NCBI GenBank assembly: GCA_015064445.1
Contig: SVSE01000006.1
Span: 66,358 to 130,357, forward strand
Reading direction: 5' to 3'
Length of the DNA: 64,000 nucleotides
From: Oscillospiraceae bacterium
GTDB taxonomy: Bacteria; Bacillota; Clostridia; Oscillospirales; CAG-272
In this document: positions 26,932 to 34,912 of the stretch, piece after piece
Position numbering within the stretch: position 1 is the stretch's first letter
Layout of the letters: each line of letters begins with the position of its first letter
The notes under the pieces: model-generated
What the model was told of the DNA's origin: nothing
Databases searched by the model: none
What the model saw: only the letters and a program-made list of their open reading frames with translations
Position numbers and translations under genes: made by a program

Positions 26932-27897
26932 ATGAAGCTAAGTGTTCTTGCAAACCTTTATGGAAGCAAGCCTCTTGATGAGGCTCTTGCAAAAATTACC
27001 TCTCTCGGAGTTCACTCCGTAGAAATCGGTGCAGGTGGATATCCTGGAAAGGACCACTGTAACCCTGCCGAGCTTTTGGCTGATGAAAAGAAGCTTGAGG
27101 CTTTCAAGGCAACCTTTAAAAAATATGATGTTGAAATCTGTGCACTTGCTTGCCACGGTAACCCTATCCATCCTAATAAGGCTATCGCAAAGCAGTTTCA
27201 CGATGATATGGTAAATGCAATCCTCTTGGCAGAGAAGATAGGCGTTGATACAATCGTAGGCTTCTCGGGCTGTCCTGGCTCCGACCCTGATGCAAAGCGT
27301 CCATCTTGGATTACCTGTCCTTGGCCAGACGACTTCCTCGACACCCTTAAGTATCAATGGGAGGTTATGATTGCTTACTGGAAGGATATGACAGCATTTG
27401 CAAAGTCCCACGGTGTTACCAAGATTGCTCTTGAAATGCACCCAGGCTTCTGCGTATATAACCCAGAAACACTCTTGAAGCTTCGCGCTGAGGTTGGCGA
27501 TGTAATCGGTGCAAACCTTGACCCATCACACCTCATTTGGCAGGGTATCAACCCTGTTATCGCAGCTCGTAACCTTGCAGGCGCTATCTACCATGTACAC
27601 GCAAAGGATACAAAGATAGACGACTTTAATGCAAGCGCAAACGGAGTTCTCGATACCAAGCACTATGGCGATGAGCTTAATAGAGCATGGATCTTCCGTA
27701 CAGTTGGCTACGGTCACGGAGAGGATTACTGGAGAGATTTCGTATCTGCACTTCGCCTCGTAGGCTATGATAAGGTTCTTTCAATTGAGCACGAGGACAG
27801 CCTTATGACAATTGATGAAGGACTTGAAAAGGCAGTTAGATTCCTTGATGGGGTTATGATCAAGGAAGAGAAGCCTTGCGGTATGCGTTGGGCTTAA
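26932..27897 (+). CDS. Sugar phosphate isomerase/epimerase, xylose isomerase-like TIM barrel
   Basis: A 321-residue AP-endonuclease-2/xylose isomerase-like barrel. Visible metal-site segments include ALEMHPGF (Glu near residue 167), NLDPSHLIWQG, YHVHAKDTK (His near 224) and SIEHED near residue 283. Such enzymes interconvert ketoses, keto-inositols or related sugars. It probably acts on the product or substrate of the dehydrogenase just upstream. A terminator follows at 27919. Confidence 0.9.
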   Translation: MKLSVLANLYGSKPLDEALAKITSLGVHSVEIGAGGYPGKDHCNPAELLADEKKLEAFKATFKKYDVEICALACHGNPIHPNKAIAKQFHDDMVNAILLAEKIGVDTIVGFSGCPGSDPDAKRPSWITCPWPDDFLDTLKYQWEVMIAYWKDMTAFAKSHGVTKIALEMHPGFCVYNPETLLKLRAEVGDVIGANLDPSHLIWQGINPVIAARNLAGAIYHVHAKDTKIDDFNASANGVLDTKHYGDELNRAWIFRTVGYGHGEDYWRDFVSALRLVGYDKVLSIEHEDSLMTIDEGLEKAVRFLDGVMIKEEKPCGMRWA

Positions 27898-27918
27898 GTC
27901 GCATATTCGACATACAAC

Positions 27919-27946
27919 AAAAGCGAGCACCGAGTGCTCGCTTTTT
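27919..27946 (+). terminator. Terminator of the oxidoreductase-isomerase operon
   Basis: AAAAGCGAGCAC/GTGCTCGCTTTT hairpin with a three-base loop followed by T residues. Confidence 0.9.
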
Positions 27947-27962
27947 AGTTGATAAAGATAGC

Positions 27963-27990
27963 AAAAACGGACACAGGAGTGCCCGTTTTT
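27963..27990 (-). terminator. Terminator of the M23 gene
   Basis: A 12-base-pair stem (27963-27974 with 27979-27990). On the plus strand it has an A-C mismatch, but on the minus strand that position is a G-U wobble, so the hairpin is only complete in the RNA of the M23 gene, which ends at 28021. Confidence 0.8.
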
Positions 27991-28020
27991 GTTTTGGAGA
28001 AAAGAGAAAATGGCTTAAAT

Positions 28021-28695
28021 TTAATTCTTTTCGGAGCCTTGCTCGCTCTCGGACTCGTTATTTTCGGAGTCCTCTGCGATATCCTTTGTAGGGAACTTAA
28101 TGTGCTCCTTTGGATCGACAATTTTTCCGTCAACTGTGAGCTCATAGTGGAGATGTGGCTCCTGCGCAATTTCGTTCATAGCTGTTTCGCCAACTGTGCC
28201 AAGAACATCGCCTGCCTTAACAGTACAGCCCTCGACAATTCCGTCGCCAACCTCCTTTGCAAGGTTGCGATAAATGCTTACTGCCTTGCCGGAATGCTCA
28301 ACTGATACACACATTCCCATAAATGGATCTTCCCAAACCTTTGAAACAGTACCGTCTGCAACAGCAAGCACCTCTGTGCCAAGCTCGCAGACAACATCAA
28401 CGCCAAGGTGTGTACGCCAGTCACCCATTGTTGGAGAAAAAACAGGCACACTGTCGCTGAAATCCATGCTTATTTCGCCATCTACAGGCAAAGAGAATTC
28501 AGGCAACACATCTGTTTCCGAAATGGTAGGTCCGCTTGGTGTTTGAGTGCTTGATGATGAATCATCATTTGGTCCCTCACTTGCGTTTCTTCTTGCTACT
28601 GCTGTGGCAATAATGAGAATGGCAACAACAGCAAGGATAACTGCTAATGTGAGATAAAAAACTCTTGTATTTTTCTTGTTTTCGTTTTCTTGCAT
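28021..28695 (-). CDS. Membrane-anchored M23 (LytM/SpoIIQ-like) peptidase
   Basis: A 224-residue protein with a single membrane helix at about residues 13-35, a Ser-rich linker, then an M23 domain facing outside. The domain keeps H-x3-D (HLGVD) and HLH (PHLHYEL), so it may be catalytically active. Order and size resemble SpoIIQ, the forespore protein that pairs with SpoIIIAH during engulfment, and Clostridia SpoIIQ also keeps the zinc ligands. A general cell-wall endopeptidase is the alternative. The tail after residue 205 is acidic. The ATG at 28695 has AAAGGA upstream. Confidence 0.8.
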   Translation of the reverse strand: MQENENKKNTRVFYLTLAVILAVVAILIIATAVARRNASEGPNDDSSSSTQTPSGPTISETDVLPEFSLPVDGEISMDFSDSVPVFSPTMGDWRTHLGVDVVCELGTEVLAVADGTVSKVWEDPFMGMCVSVEHSGKAVSIYRNLAKEVGDGIVEGCTVKAGDVLGTVGETAMNEIAQEPHLHYELTVDGKIVDPKEHIKFPTKDIAEDSENNESESEQGSEKN

Positions 28696-28802
28696 GATAT
28701 ATTTTCCTTTCAATTTTTTACAACCATATTATTGAGCAAGAAAAAAATCTTTATGCAGAAAAACACAAAAAATAAAAAATAACCCTTTGAGAGCTAAAAC
28801 AT

Positions 28803-28831
28803 TTGACATTATTTATAATTTATGGTATCAT
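28803..28831 (+). promoter_or_regulatory. SigA-type promoter of the ThyX-like gene
   Basis: TTGACA (28803-28808), 17 bases, TATCAT (28826-28831), with TGG before the -10. The start codon lies 36 bases downstream after AAAGGAG. Confidence 0.8.
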
Positions 28832-28866
28832 ATAGTTAAGAATGTATACCTTAAAGGAGAAGAACA

Positions 28867-29493
28867 ATGATTTTAATTGAAAGAGCATCTGTTATGAATT
28901 TCGAAAACGCTATCCGTGGCGCGCGTAATCCATTGAACTCTTGGGCAAAGAGCGACAGCTATTACGATGAAAACGGAAACTATATCTTGGGAGAAAACGA
29001 CTTGGGACTTGCTAAAAGACTCGCCAAGGCGGGAAGCGACCATAGAAAATATCTAAGACAAATTTTTGTAAGCGTGGACATCACAGCTCCACTTTACTGG
29101 TGGAAGGAGTACGACACCTATAAGGTTGCAACCGTTGCTAACTCCACCTCAACTATGCATAAAATCCATTCAAAGAAATTTGAAAGATCGGATTTTAGCC
29201 ACGATAGAATGACTGACGACGCACTTAAAATCCTCGATATCACAATCGACTATCTTGAAAGCGCACGCCAAAAGTATATCGAAACAAAGGATAAGGCGTA
29301 CTGGCACGATATGATTCAGCTTCTTCCATCAAGCTATAATCAGATGAGAACCTGTACCTTTAACTACGAAACACTCATTAACATTTACTATGCAAGACGC
29401 ACACATAAGCTTGCAGAATGGCATACAATGTGTGACTGGATCATGTCACTTCCATATGCCAAGGATATTATTGCAGTAAAAGAAGAGGAATAA
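28867..29493 (+). CDS. Unknown protein, possible divergent ThyX-like fold
   Basis: A 208-residue soluble protein of the kind seen in Clostridia and their phages. I do not know a proven function. Its order of motifs recalls flavin-dependent thymidylate synthase: LRQIFVSVDITAP (residues 63-75) followed by ATVANSTSTMHK (88-99), then a helix with ESARQKY, LLPSSY (152-157) and NYETLINIYYARRTHKLAEW (166-185), resembling the VLP and N-R-L-x-x-F-x-x-x-R blocks. The ThyX signature RHRx7S is not conserved. If the relation is real the enzyme may have another flavin or nucleotide role. It overlaps the cation transporter gene by one base (TAATG). Confidence 0.55.
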   Translation: MILIERASVMNFENAIRGARNPLNSWAKSDSYYDENGNYILGENDLGLAKRLAKAGSDHRKYLRQIFVSVDITAPLYWWKEYDTYKVATVANSTSTMHKIHSKKFERSDFSHDRMTDDALKILDITIDYLESARQKYIETKDKAYWHDMIQLLPSSYNQMRTCTFNYETLINIYYARRTHKLAEWHTMCDWIMSLPYAKDIIAVKEEE

Positions 29494-30683
29494 TGCTAAA
29501 CAAACTCATAAAGGATTATGACCATCCAGAAAGACCTGAGGTCAGAGTTAGAGTAGGGCGCTTTGCAGGCTTCGTTGGAATTATATTAAATGTCCTGTTG
29601 TTCGCCTGTAAGCTCGTTATTGGACTTTTGTCAGGTGGTGCATCGCTTGTCGCCGATTCGCTTAACAACCTATCCGACGCAGGCTCGAATGTTTTGACCG
29701 TTGCAGGCTATACAATGTCAGGCAAGCCTGCTGATAAGGACCATCCATATGGCCACGCAAGAATGGAATATCTTTCGTCCCTTCTTATTTCGGTGTTTGT
29801 AATTGTAATCGGCTTTGAAATGCTCACCACCTCGATTCAAAAGATAATCACTCCCACCGTGGCAGAGCGCTATGATACAATTGCTATAATCATAATTGCC
29901 TCTACAATTCTTGTTAAGCTTTTGATGTCGCTATTTTTCCGTAAGCTTGGAAAGCATATTGATTCAAGCACCTTAAAGGCGTCCTTTGCCGATAGCATAA
30001 GCGATGTTATTGCAACAAGCGCAGTAGTTGTTGGAATGCTCTTGACACCTGTAACAGGTCCTATGACCGACGGAATTATCGGCGCACTCATCTCAGTTTA
30101 TATTTTGATAATGGGTATTAAGCTCGTTGTTGAATCCTCTAATACACTCATAGGCAAGGCGCCAGACGCACACTTTATCGCTTCCATTAATAAAAAAATA
30201 AGAAGCTATGATGGAGTGCTTGGAATTCACGACCTTGTTGTCCATTCCTATGGCGCAGGCAAGACCTTTGTAAGCGCACATGTTGAGGTCGACTCGGAAA
30301 GCGATGTGCTTCTTAGCCACGATATGATTGACGCAATTGAGAGCGATGTATTAAGGGATATGGGCATAAACCTCGTTATTCATATGGATCCAATTTGTAT
30401 AACCGATCCAGAAACTAATGCCATGCGTGAAAAGGTATCTAAAATTCTGTCCGATATGGCATCGGAATATAATAGCCCAATTTCAATGCACGATTTCCGT
30501 GTTGTAAAGGGTTATGCTTCACAAACGAAAATTCTTTTTGATATCAATGTTTCAACGGAAATGCCACTCTCAAATGATGAGCTTTATGAGCAGATTTCTG
30601 ATGAAATAAAGAAAATCAATCCACTTTGCATTTTGATTTTGACAGTAGATAGGGATTATTTTTCACAGCGTTACGAAAGCTAA
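29493..30683 (+). CDS. Cation diffusion facilitator (CDF) family metal efflux protein
   Basis: A 396-residue proton-coupled divalent cation exporter with six membrane helices and a cytoplasmic C-terminal domain (from about residue 215). Helix 2 has N58-x3-D62 (SLNNLSD) and helix 5 D167-x3-D171 (FADSISD); a DKDHPYGHARMEY loop lies between helices. Asn in place of the usual His or Asp at the first site speaks against a standard zinc exporter and leaves metal choice open (Mn, Fe or Zn). It is translationally coupled to the ThyX-like gene. CotH follows after nine bases. Confidence 0.9.
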   Translation: MLNKLIKDYDHPERPEVRVRVGRFAGFVGIILNVLLFACKLVIGLLSGGASLVADSLNNLSDAGSNVLTVAGYTMSGKPADKDHPYGHARMEYLSSLLISVFVIVIGFEMLTTSIQKIITPTVAERYDTIAIIIIASTILVKLLMSLFFRKLGKHIDSSTLKASFADSISDVIATSAVVVGMLLTPVTGPMTDGIIGALISVYILIMGIKLVVESSNTLIGKAPDAHFIASINKKIRSYDGVLGIHDLVVHSYGAGKTFVSAHVEVDSESDVLLSHDMIDAIESDVLRDMGINLVIHMDPICITDPETNAMREKVSKILSDMASEYNSPISMHDFRVVKGYASQTKILFDINVSTEMPLSNDELYEQISDEIKKINPLCILILTVDRDYFSQRYES

Positions 30684-30692
30684 GGAGAAAAA

Positions 30693-32777
30693 ATGAAAAA
30701 GAAGCTGATTTTTCTATTGCTAATATGCACCTTTGCTATTGCGCTTGCAGTGTCTGCCTATGCGACAGATGTTCAGCCTACAATAGTGCTTGATAATGGA
30801 ATAGAATTGACTCCCGTTGATAATAAATTTTATCTTCCGGCATATGCTGATGTGACAAAGCTTAAATTCAACTTTGCCTCATCCTATGAAACCATCACAT
30901 ATGACGATACAGTTGTAACCGATGGCTCGGTAATCGATGTGTCAAGCCACGCAGAAACGGACAAAATCAGTGGCTCAATGAGGTATTATAAGATAAAATT
31001 TAAGGCGTCGGGCGAAACCTTAAGCCATACTGTGTCTATTTATAAGGCGAGCTCGTTACCTGCAATCTTTATCGACACATCTATTTCTAAGCAAGACTTC
31101 TTCTATAATGAAATAACCGACTCTGATGCAGGAATCAAGCTTATTTATAACGACGGCACAACCTATATTGACGAGGCAAGCACTGAAACGCGTGTAAGAG
31201 GAAACACCACCAACGGCAGTATTAAAAAGCCATTCCAAATTAAGTTTGACCAAAAGCTTAATGTTATGGGTATGGGCAAGGCTAAAACATGGCTCTTGCT
31301 TGCAAATTACCTCGACCAAACCTATATCAGAAATAGCGTTATGTATAATCTCGCTAAGGATATGGGAATGGGCGCCTGTGACTTTAGAAATGTCGATGTT
31401 TATTTGAACGGAGAATATCAAGGTGTTTATCTTCTTTGTGAAAAGGTAAATATTAACCAAAATCGTGTTAATATTACCGAGCTCGAGGATTTGAACAATG
31501 AGCTCAATCCAACCTATGGCGCAACAACAACTGTAACAAGTGGTGGGCTCGTTGACAGCACCATTTTGTCCGAATACAAGTATGTAAATAATATGGTAAA
31601 TCCACCTGATATAACAGGAGGATACCTAATTGAGCTTGATAACAATAATAAGGATAAGCGCTCAAGCTTCGGTAGCTACTTTATGACAAAGACCGACTTT
31701 GGCGAGAATCTCTATGTTATCAAATCTCCAGAATATTGCTCAAAGGAGCAGGTGGAGTATATTGCAGGCATTTTTGCCGAAATTGAGGAGGCTATGGCTT
31801 CCACTAATGGTAAAAACTCAAAGGGAAAGCATTATACCGAATACATTGATATAGACAGCTGGGCAGTTGCCTATATAATGGCTGAATACGGAAGAAATTA
31901 TGATGCAGGTAGTGCCAGCATCTACTTTAATAAGGACATAGACCGAAATGGCGAATTTTCAAAGGTTGTCAAGGGACCTCTTTGGGACTGTGACAACACC
32001 CTTGGAAACATTCATAATAGGGGAGATGCTCAGAATCAAAAGACAATGTGGGCGTCAAATAGAACCCCTTGGAATATGCTTACACGCCACGCGGATTTCA
32101 ATGCACTTGTAAAGGAAAAATTTGAGAAAGTATATAATTTGGTATATGATTATCTTGACTATGGCGGATTTATTACCGAGCAGTTAAATGACCTCGGAGA
32201 TTCTCCACACTTAGATAGACTTCGTTGGACCACCTACGATGACACAAAATGGCCTCTATATCAGGATGGCTCAATACACTGGTTCCAGTATAAATACAAT
32301 TCCTTCCCAGCTTATAGATATTATAAGGATGGTAAAAACAACACAACTGACACCGCTATCGGATATCTTTGCGTTACAATGGCAGAAAGGGCGGAGTATC
32401 TTGCTGACACTTGGGATATAGATTCTCCAAGAAGAGAAAGACTCTATATTGACGATATCGTAGTTCCCGAGCCCGAGCCGACTCCCGATCCTGTGCCACC
32501 TCCACCAGAGGAGTCCTCAAGCGAATCAGTAAGCGAGTCGACAACTGAATCGACAACCGAATCGACAAGCACAATCAATGGCTCATCAAGTGAGGAGCAG
32601 TCGTCGACCGAGGTGTCATCTACACCAAGTGCTGAGGAAAATTCATCATCGTCCTCGACAGATCCACCACCAGACGAGGAAGAGGACCTGAATTTCTTTG
32701 AGAGAATAATCAAGGCAATCTCCAATTTCTTTAAAAAGCTCTTTGATGGACTTTTTGGAATTGACTCTGGCGAATAA
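30693..32777 (+). CDS. Exported CotH kinase family protein
   Basis: A 694-residue secreted protein with a signal peptide (1-24). The CotH domain starts with LPAIFIDT near residue 120 and shows the family motifs ETRVRGNTT, KKPFQIKF, WLLLANYLDQTYIRN, VYLNGEYQGVYLLCEKV and GPLWDCDNTLGN. CotH proteins are atypical kinases that phosphorylate spore coat proteins in Bacillus. After the domain come a Pro-rich spacer, an 80-residue Ser/Glu/Thr-rich stretch and a short amphipathic Phe-rich helix at the end (FFERIIKAISNFFKKLF). Export and the stalk-like tail suggest a surface or glycan-degrading context rather than the spore coat; either is possible. GGAGAAAAA precedes the ATG. Confidence 0.88.
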   Translation: MKKKLIFLLLICTFAIALAVSAYATDVQPTIVLDNGIELTPVDNKFYLPAYADVTKLKFNFASSYETITYDDTVVTDGSVIDVSSHAETDKISGSMRYYKIKFKASGETLSHTVSIYKASSLPAIFIDTSISKQDFFYNEITDSDAGIKLIYNDGTTYIDEASTETRVRGNTTNGSIKKPFQIKFDQKLNVMGMGKAKTWLLLANYLDQTYIRNSVMYNLAKDMGMGACDFRNVDVYLNGEYQGVYLLCEKVNINQNRVNITELEDLNNELNPTYGATTTVTSGGLVDSTILSEYKYVNNMVNPPDITGGYLIELDNNNKDKRSSFGSYFMTKTDFGENLYVIKSPEYCSKEQVEYIAGIFAEIEEAMASTNGKNSKGKHYTEYIDIDSWAVAYIMAEYGRNYDAGSASIYFNKDIDRNGEFSKVVKGPLWDCDNTLGNIHNRGDAQNQKTMWASNRTPWNMLTRHADFNALVKEKFEKVYNLVYDYLDYGGFITEQLNDLGDSPHLDRLRWTTYDDTKWPLYQDGSIHWFQYKYNSFPAYRYYKDGKNNTTDTAIGYLCVTMAERAEYLADTWDIDSPRRERLYIDDIVVPEPEPTPDPVPPPPEESSSESVSESTTESTTESTSTINGSSSEEQSSTEVSSTPSAEENSSSSSTDPPPDEEEDLNFFERIIKAISNFFKKLFDGLFGIDSGE

Positions 32778-32787
32778 ATCAAAATAA

Positions 32788-32811
32788 AAGGCATCGCAAG
32801 CGCGATGCCTT
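32788..32811. terminator. Bidirectional terminator between cotH-like and rhamnosidase genes
   Basis: AAGGCATCGC/GCGATGCCTT hairpin with loop AAGC between converging genes. Confidence 0.85.
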
Positions 32812-32816
32812 CTTTA

Positions 32817-34808
32817 TTATATTTCAACCGTGAGCATTTTGTCCTTTTCAATAGAATATCTTCTATCGCCTATAACAAGCGTTCCACCATCGATTCCCGA
32901 AAGCACGCTTACAGCTCCGTCCTTAACCTTGACATAAATCTCGGAGGTCGGTGTTGGCACCTTGCCCTCGATTTCGCCAAAGCACATAAGGTTAGGCTTA
33001 ATCTCATATGATGAATAGCCAACATCAGTTGGACGCACGCCCAGCGCATACTTGCCAAGCAAATATATAGGAGAAGCACCCCACGCGTGGCAAAGGCTCT
33101 TTTCATACTTGCCACCGTACATTTCATAATGCTCAATGCCACTTTTTGTAGGATCAAACTCCTCCCAAATGGTAGTAGCCCCAAGTCGTAGCATACCACC
33201 CCAGTAGCTGTGTAGCATATCGGTCATATACTTGAAGTTTCCTATTTGACACATAGCATCAAGCTCGAAAAATTCAAAATATGGTGTTGTGATTTTTGTC
33301 ACATTATCATTGAAAATAACATTCTTAATAATGCTTTCCTTGCGTTCCTCACTCGTATAATCAAAGAGAAGAGCGAAGATGTTTGCGTGGCGAGTCACAT
33401 TCCTTTTGCTCGATTTATAATCGTCAATAAATGCACCCTTTTCCTCACACCAGTATCGTTTATTTATCTCGTCCTTGATGAATTTGTATTGCTCCTCACA
33501 GCGCTTACTCATAGCATCATCGCCATTTAAGCTTGCACATTTTGCCATACACTCATTTGCACGGGCAAGAAGCATTTGCTCAGCACACATAGGACCATTC
33601 GAGTCAAAGGTAGACCAGTCTATAAACACCCAGTCGTCAGGCTTTCTGTCGTACATTCCGTCCTTGTCAAGACGACTCTCAATAAATTTCCACATATCAA
33701 GCATATCTGGATAAATATCGGCTATAAAATCCTTGTCTGCTGAGTGGAAATAATATTCCCAAATGCTAATAATCCAATAAAAGGTGTAGTCACAAATGGT
33801 GTTGATATGCTTTGTTATAGGATCTCCGCCACGGAGCATACGAATAGAGCGCTTGATTATGTCCCTATCGTTTGCAAGATAATAATTTACAAAGTAGCTT
33901 TGATACGCATCGCCACTCCAAACCCACCTGTCGCGCTTAATACCGTCGAAAAATGCCTCGCGCGAGTTTAGAAGCATCGTGTAAGCGCAAATGTCCCAAA
34001 GAGCGTTTATTTCGTCGTTATCGCACCTAAAAGCGCCCTTGTTTTCAAGAGAAAGATATTCAAGGTCGGCAAAAATAGAATATTCCTTGTCCGAGTTAGG
34101 AATAAATATGTACCTAAACGCACAGCTTTCCGATTTAAAGACTCCGTCCTTTATTTTCGCATTTATAACACAGTTGGCAAAGCGATAATCAATCGCCTCC
34201 TCGTAAGACTCTCCAAGAGACAAAAGAACCTCTGTATCCTCGCCAAAAATGCTGATAATACCAAAGCTCTCCTTGCCAAAATCCCAAAGAATACCACCGT
34301 CAACGCGCGTAACAGACACAGGCTCAATTCTTTTGTAAGAAAACTTGAACTCTAATGGATTGTCGCAGGGCTCAGTATAAAGGGAGCTATCTCCTGCGTG
34401 CCTTAGTGCCTTGTCGTCACCTTCACTAACAAGCCAGCTTCTGTCTGATGCGAATACATTTCCCTTGCAAAAATAAGCAGGGAATCCGTCACTCTTAAAG
34501 CCCCTTACATAAATCTTGTGCTTGCCAGGGGACAATTCAATCCTTGCGCCCACAGGATAAGATTGCCCATCAATCACAGCGCAAGCAAGGTCTGCGTTTG
34601 AATAAAATTCGAAAATCTCGCCTTCGGTAATTGTCGCTTCCTTGAAGAGGGATGAGTTGTGCTTTGGGGAATCAACGCGCCACATAGGATAATAATAGTT
34701 GGAAAGCACACTGCCGTCAGCATAGGTCTTTGCGTGTGTGCGCCTGTTGTGTAAAAGCATTCCGTGATAAAGCTCAAGGCTTCCAGGATACCACATCCAT
34801 TTTGCCAT
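32817..34808 (-). CDS. GH78-like alpha-L-rhamnosidase
   Basis: A 663-residue cytoplasmic protein with the beta-sandwich plus (alpha/alpha)6-barrel plan of GH78. The catalytic block reads DGIKRDRWVWSGD at residues 288-300, in which D288 and D300 match conserved acids but the general acid position (Glu in classical DCPxRE) is Asp293. TTIWEEF near residue 560 supplies the second glutamate. The Asp form seems frequent in one subgroup of Bacillota and Bacteroidota enzymes, so substrate may differ from rhamnose. The ATG at 34808 follows CGAGGTG. It stands alone, with a promoter overlapped by inverted repeats. Confidence 0.82.
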   Translation of the reverse strand: MAKWMWYPGSLELYHGMLLHNRRTHAKTYADGSVLSNYYYPMWRVDSPKHNSSLFKEATITEGEIFEFYSNADLACAVIDGQSYPVGARIELSPGKHKIYVRGFKSDGFPAYFCKGNVFASDRSWLVSEGDDKALRHAGDSSLYTEPCDNPLEFKFSYKRIEPVSVTRVDGGILWDFGKESFGIISIFGEDTEVLLSLGESYEEAIDYRFANCVINAKIKDGVFKSESCAFRYIFIPNSDKEYSIFADLEYLSLENKGAFRCDNDEINALWDICAYTMLLNSREAFFDGIKRDRWVWSGDAYQSYFVNYYLANDRDIIKRSIRMLRGGDPITKHINTICDYTFYWIISIWEYYFHSADKDFIADIYPDMLDMWKFIESRLDKDGMYDRKPDDWVFIDWSTFDSNGPMCAEQMLLARANECMAKCASLNGDDAMSKRCEEQYKFIKDEINKRYWCEEKGAFIDDYKSSKRNVTRHANIFALLFDYTSEERKESIIKNVIFNDNVTKITTPYFEFFELDAMCQIGNFKYMTDMLHSYWGGMLRLGATTIWEEFDPTKSGIEHYEMYGGKYEKSLCHAWGASPIYLLGKYALGVRPTDVGYSSYEIKPNLMCFGEIEGKVPTPTSEIYVKVKDGAVSVLSGIDGGTLVIGDRRYSIEKDKMLTVEI

Positions 34809-34835
34809 AATAACACCTCGTATATAGTTACTATC

Positions 34836-34870
34836 TATACTTTATCATATAATGATAAATTTATCAATAT
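34836..34870 (-). promoter_or_regulatory. Promoter with overlapping operator-like inverted repeats upstream of the rhamnosidase gene
   Basis: Minus strand TTGATA (34868-34863 region), 17 bases, TAAAGT, with TGA before the -10. Overlapping it are two palindromes that share an arm: TTTATCAT-ATA-ATGATAAA (34841-34859) and TGATAAATTTATCA (34853-34866). Three alternating TTTATCA half-sites would cover both the -35 region and the spacer, as expected for a repressor operator. Confidence 0.6.
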
Positions 34871-34879
34871 TTTTAAACA

Positions 34880-34905
34880 AAAAACACCTCGAAAGAGGTG
34901 TTTTT
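34880..34905 (-). terminator. Terminator of the ABC-FtsX fusion gene
   Basis: AAAAACACCTC/GAGGTGTTTTT with GAAA loop. It lies just after the fusion gene on the minus strand and just before the rhamnosidase promoter region. Confidence 0.9.
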
Positions 34906-34912
34906 GTTTTAA

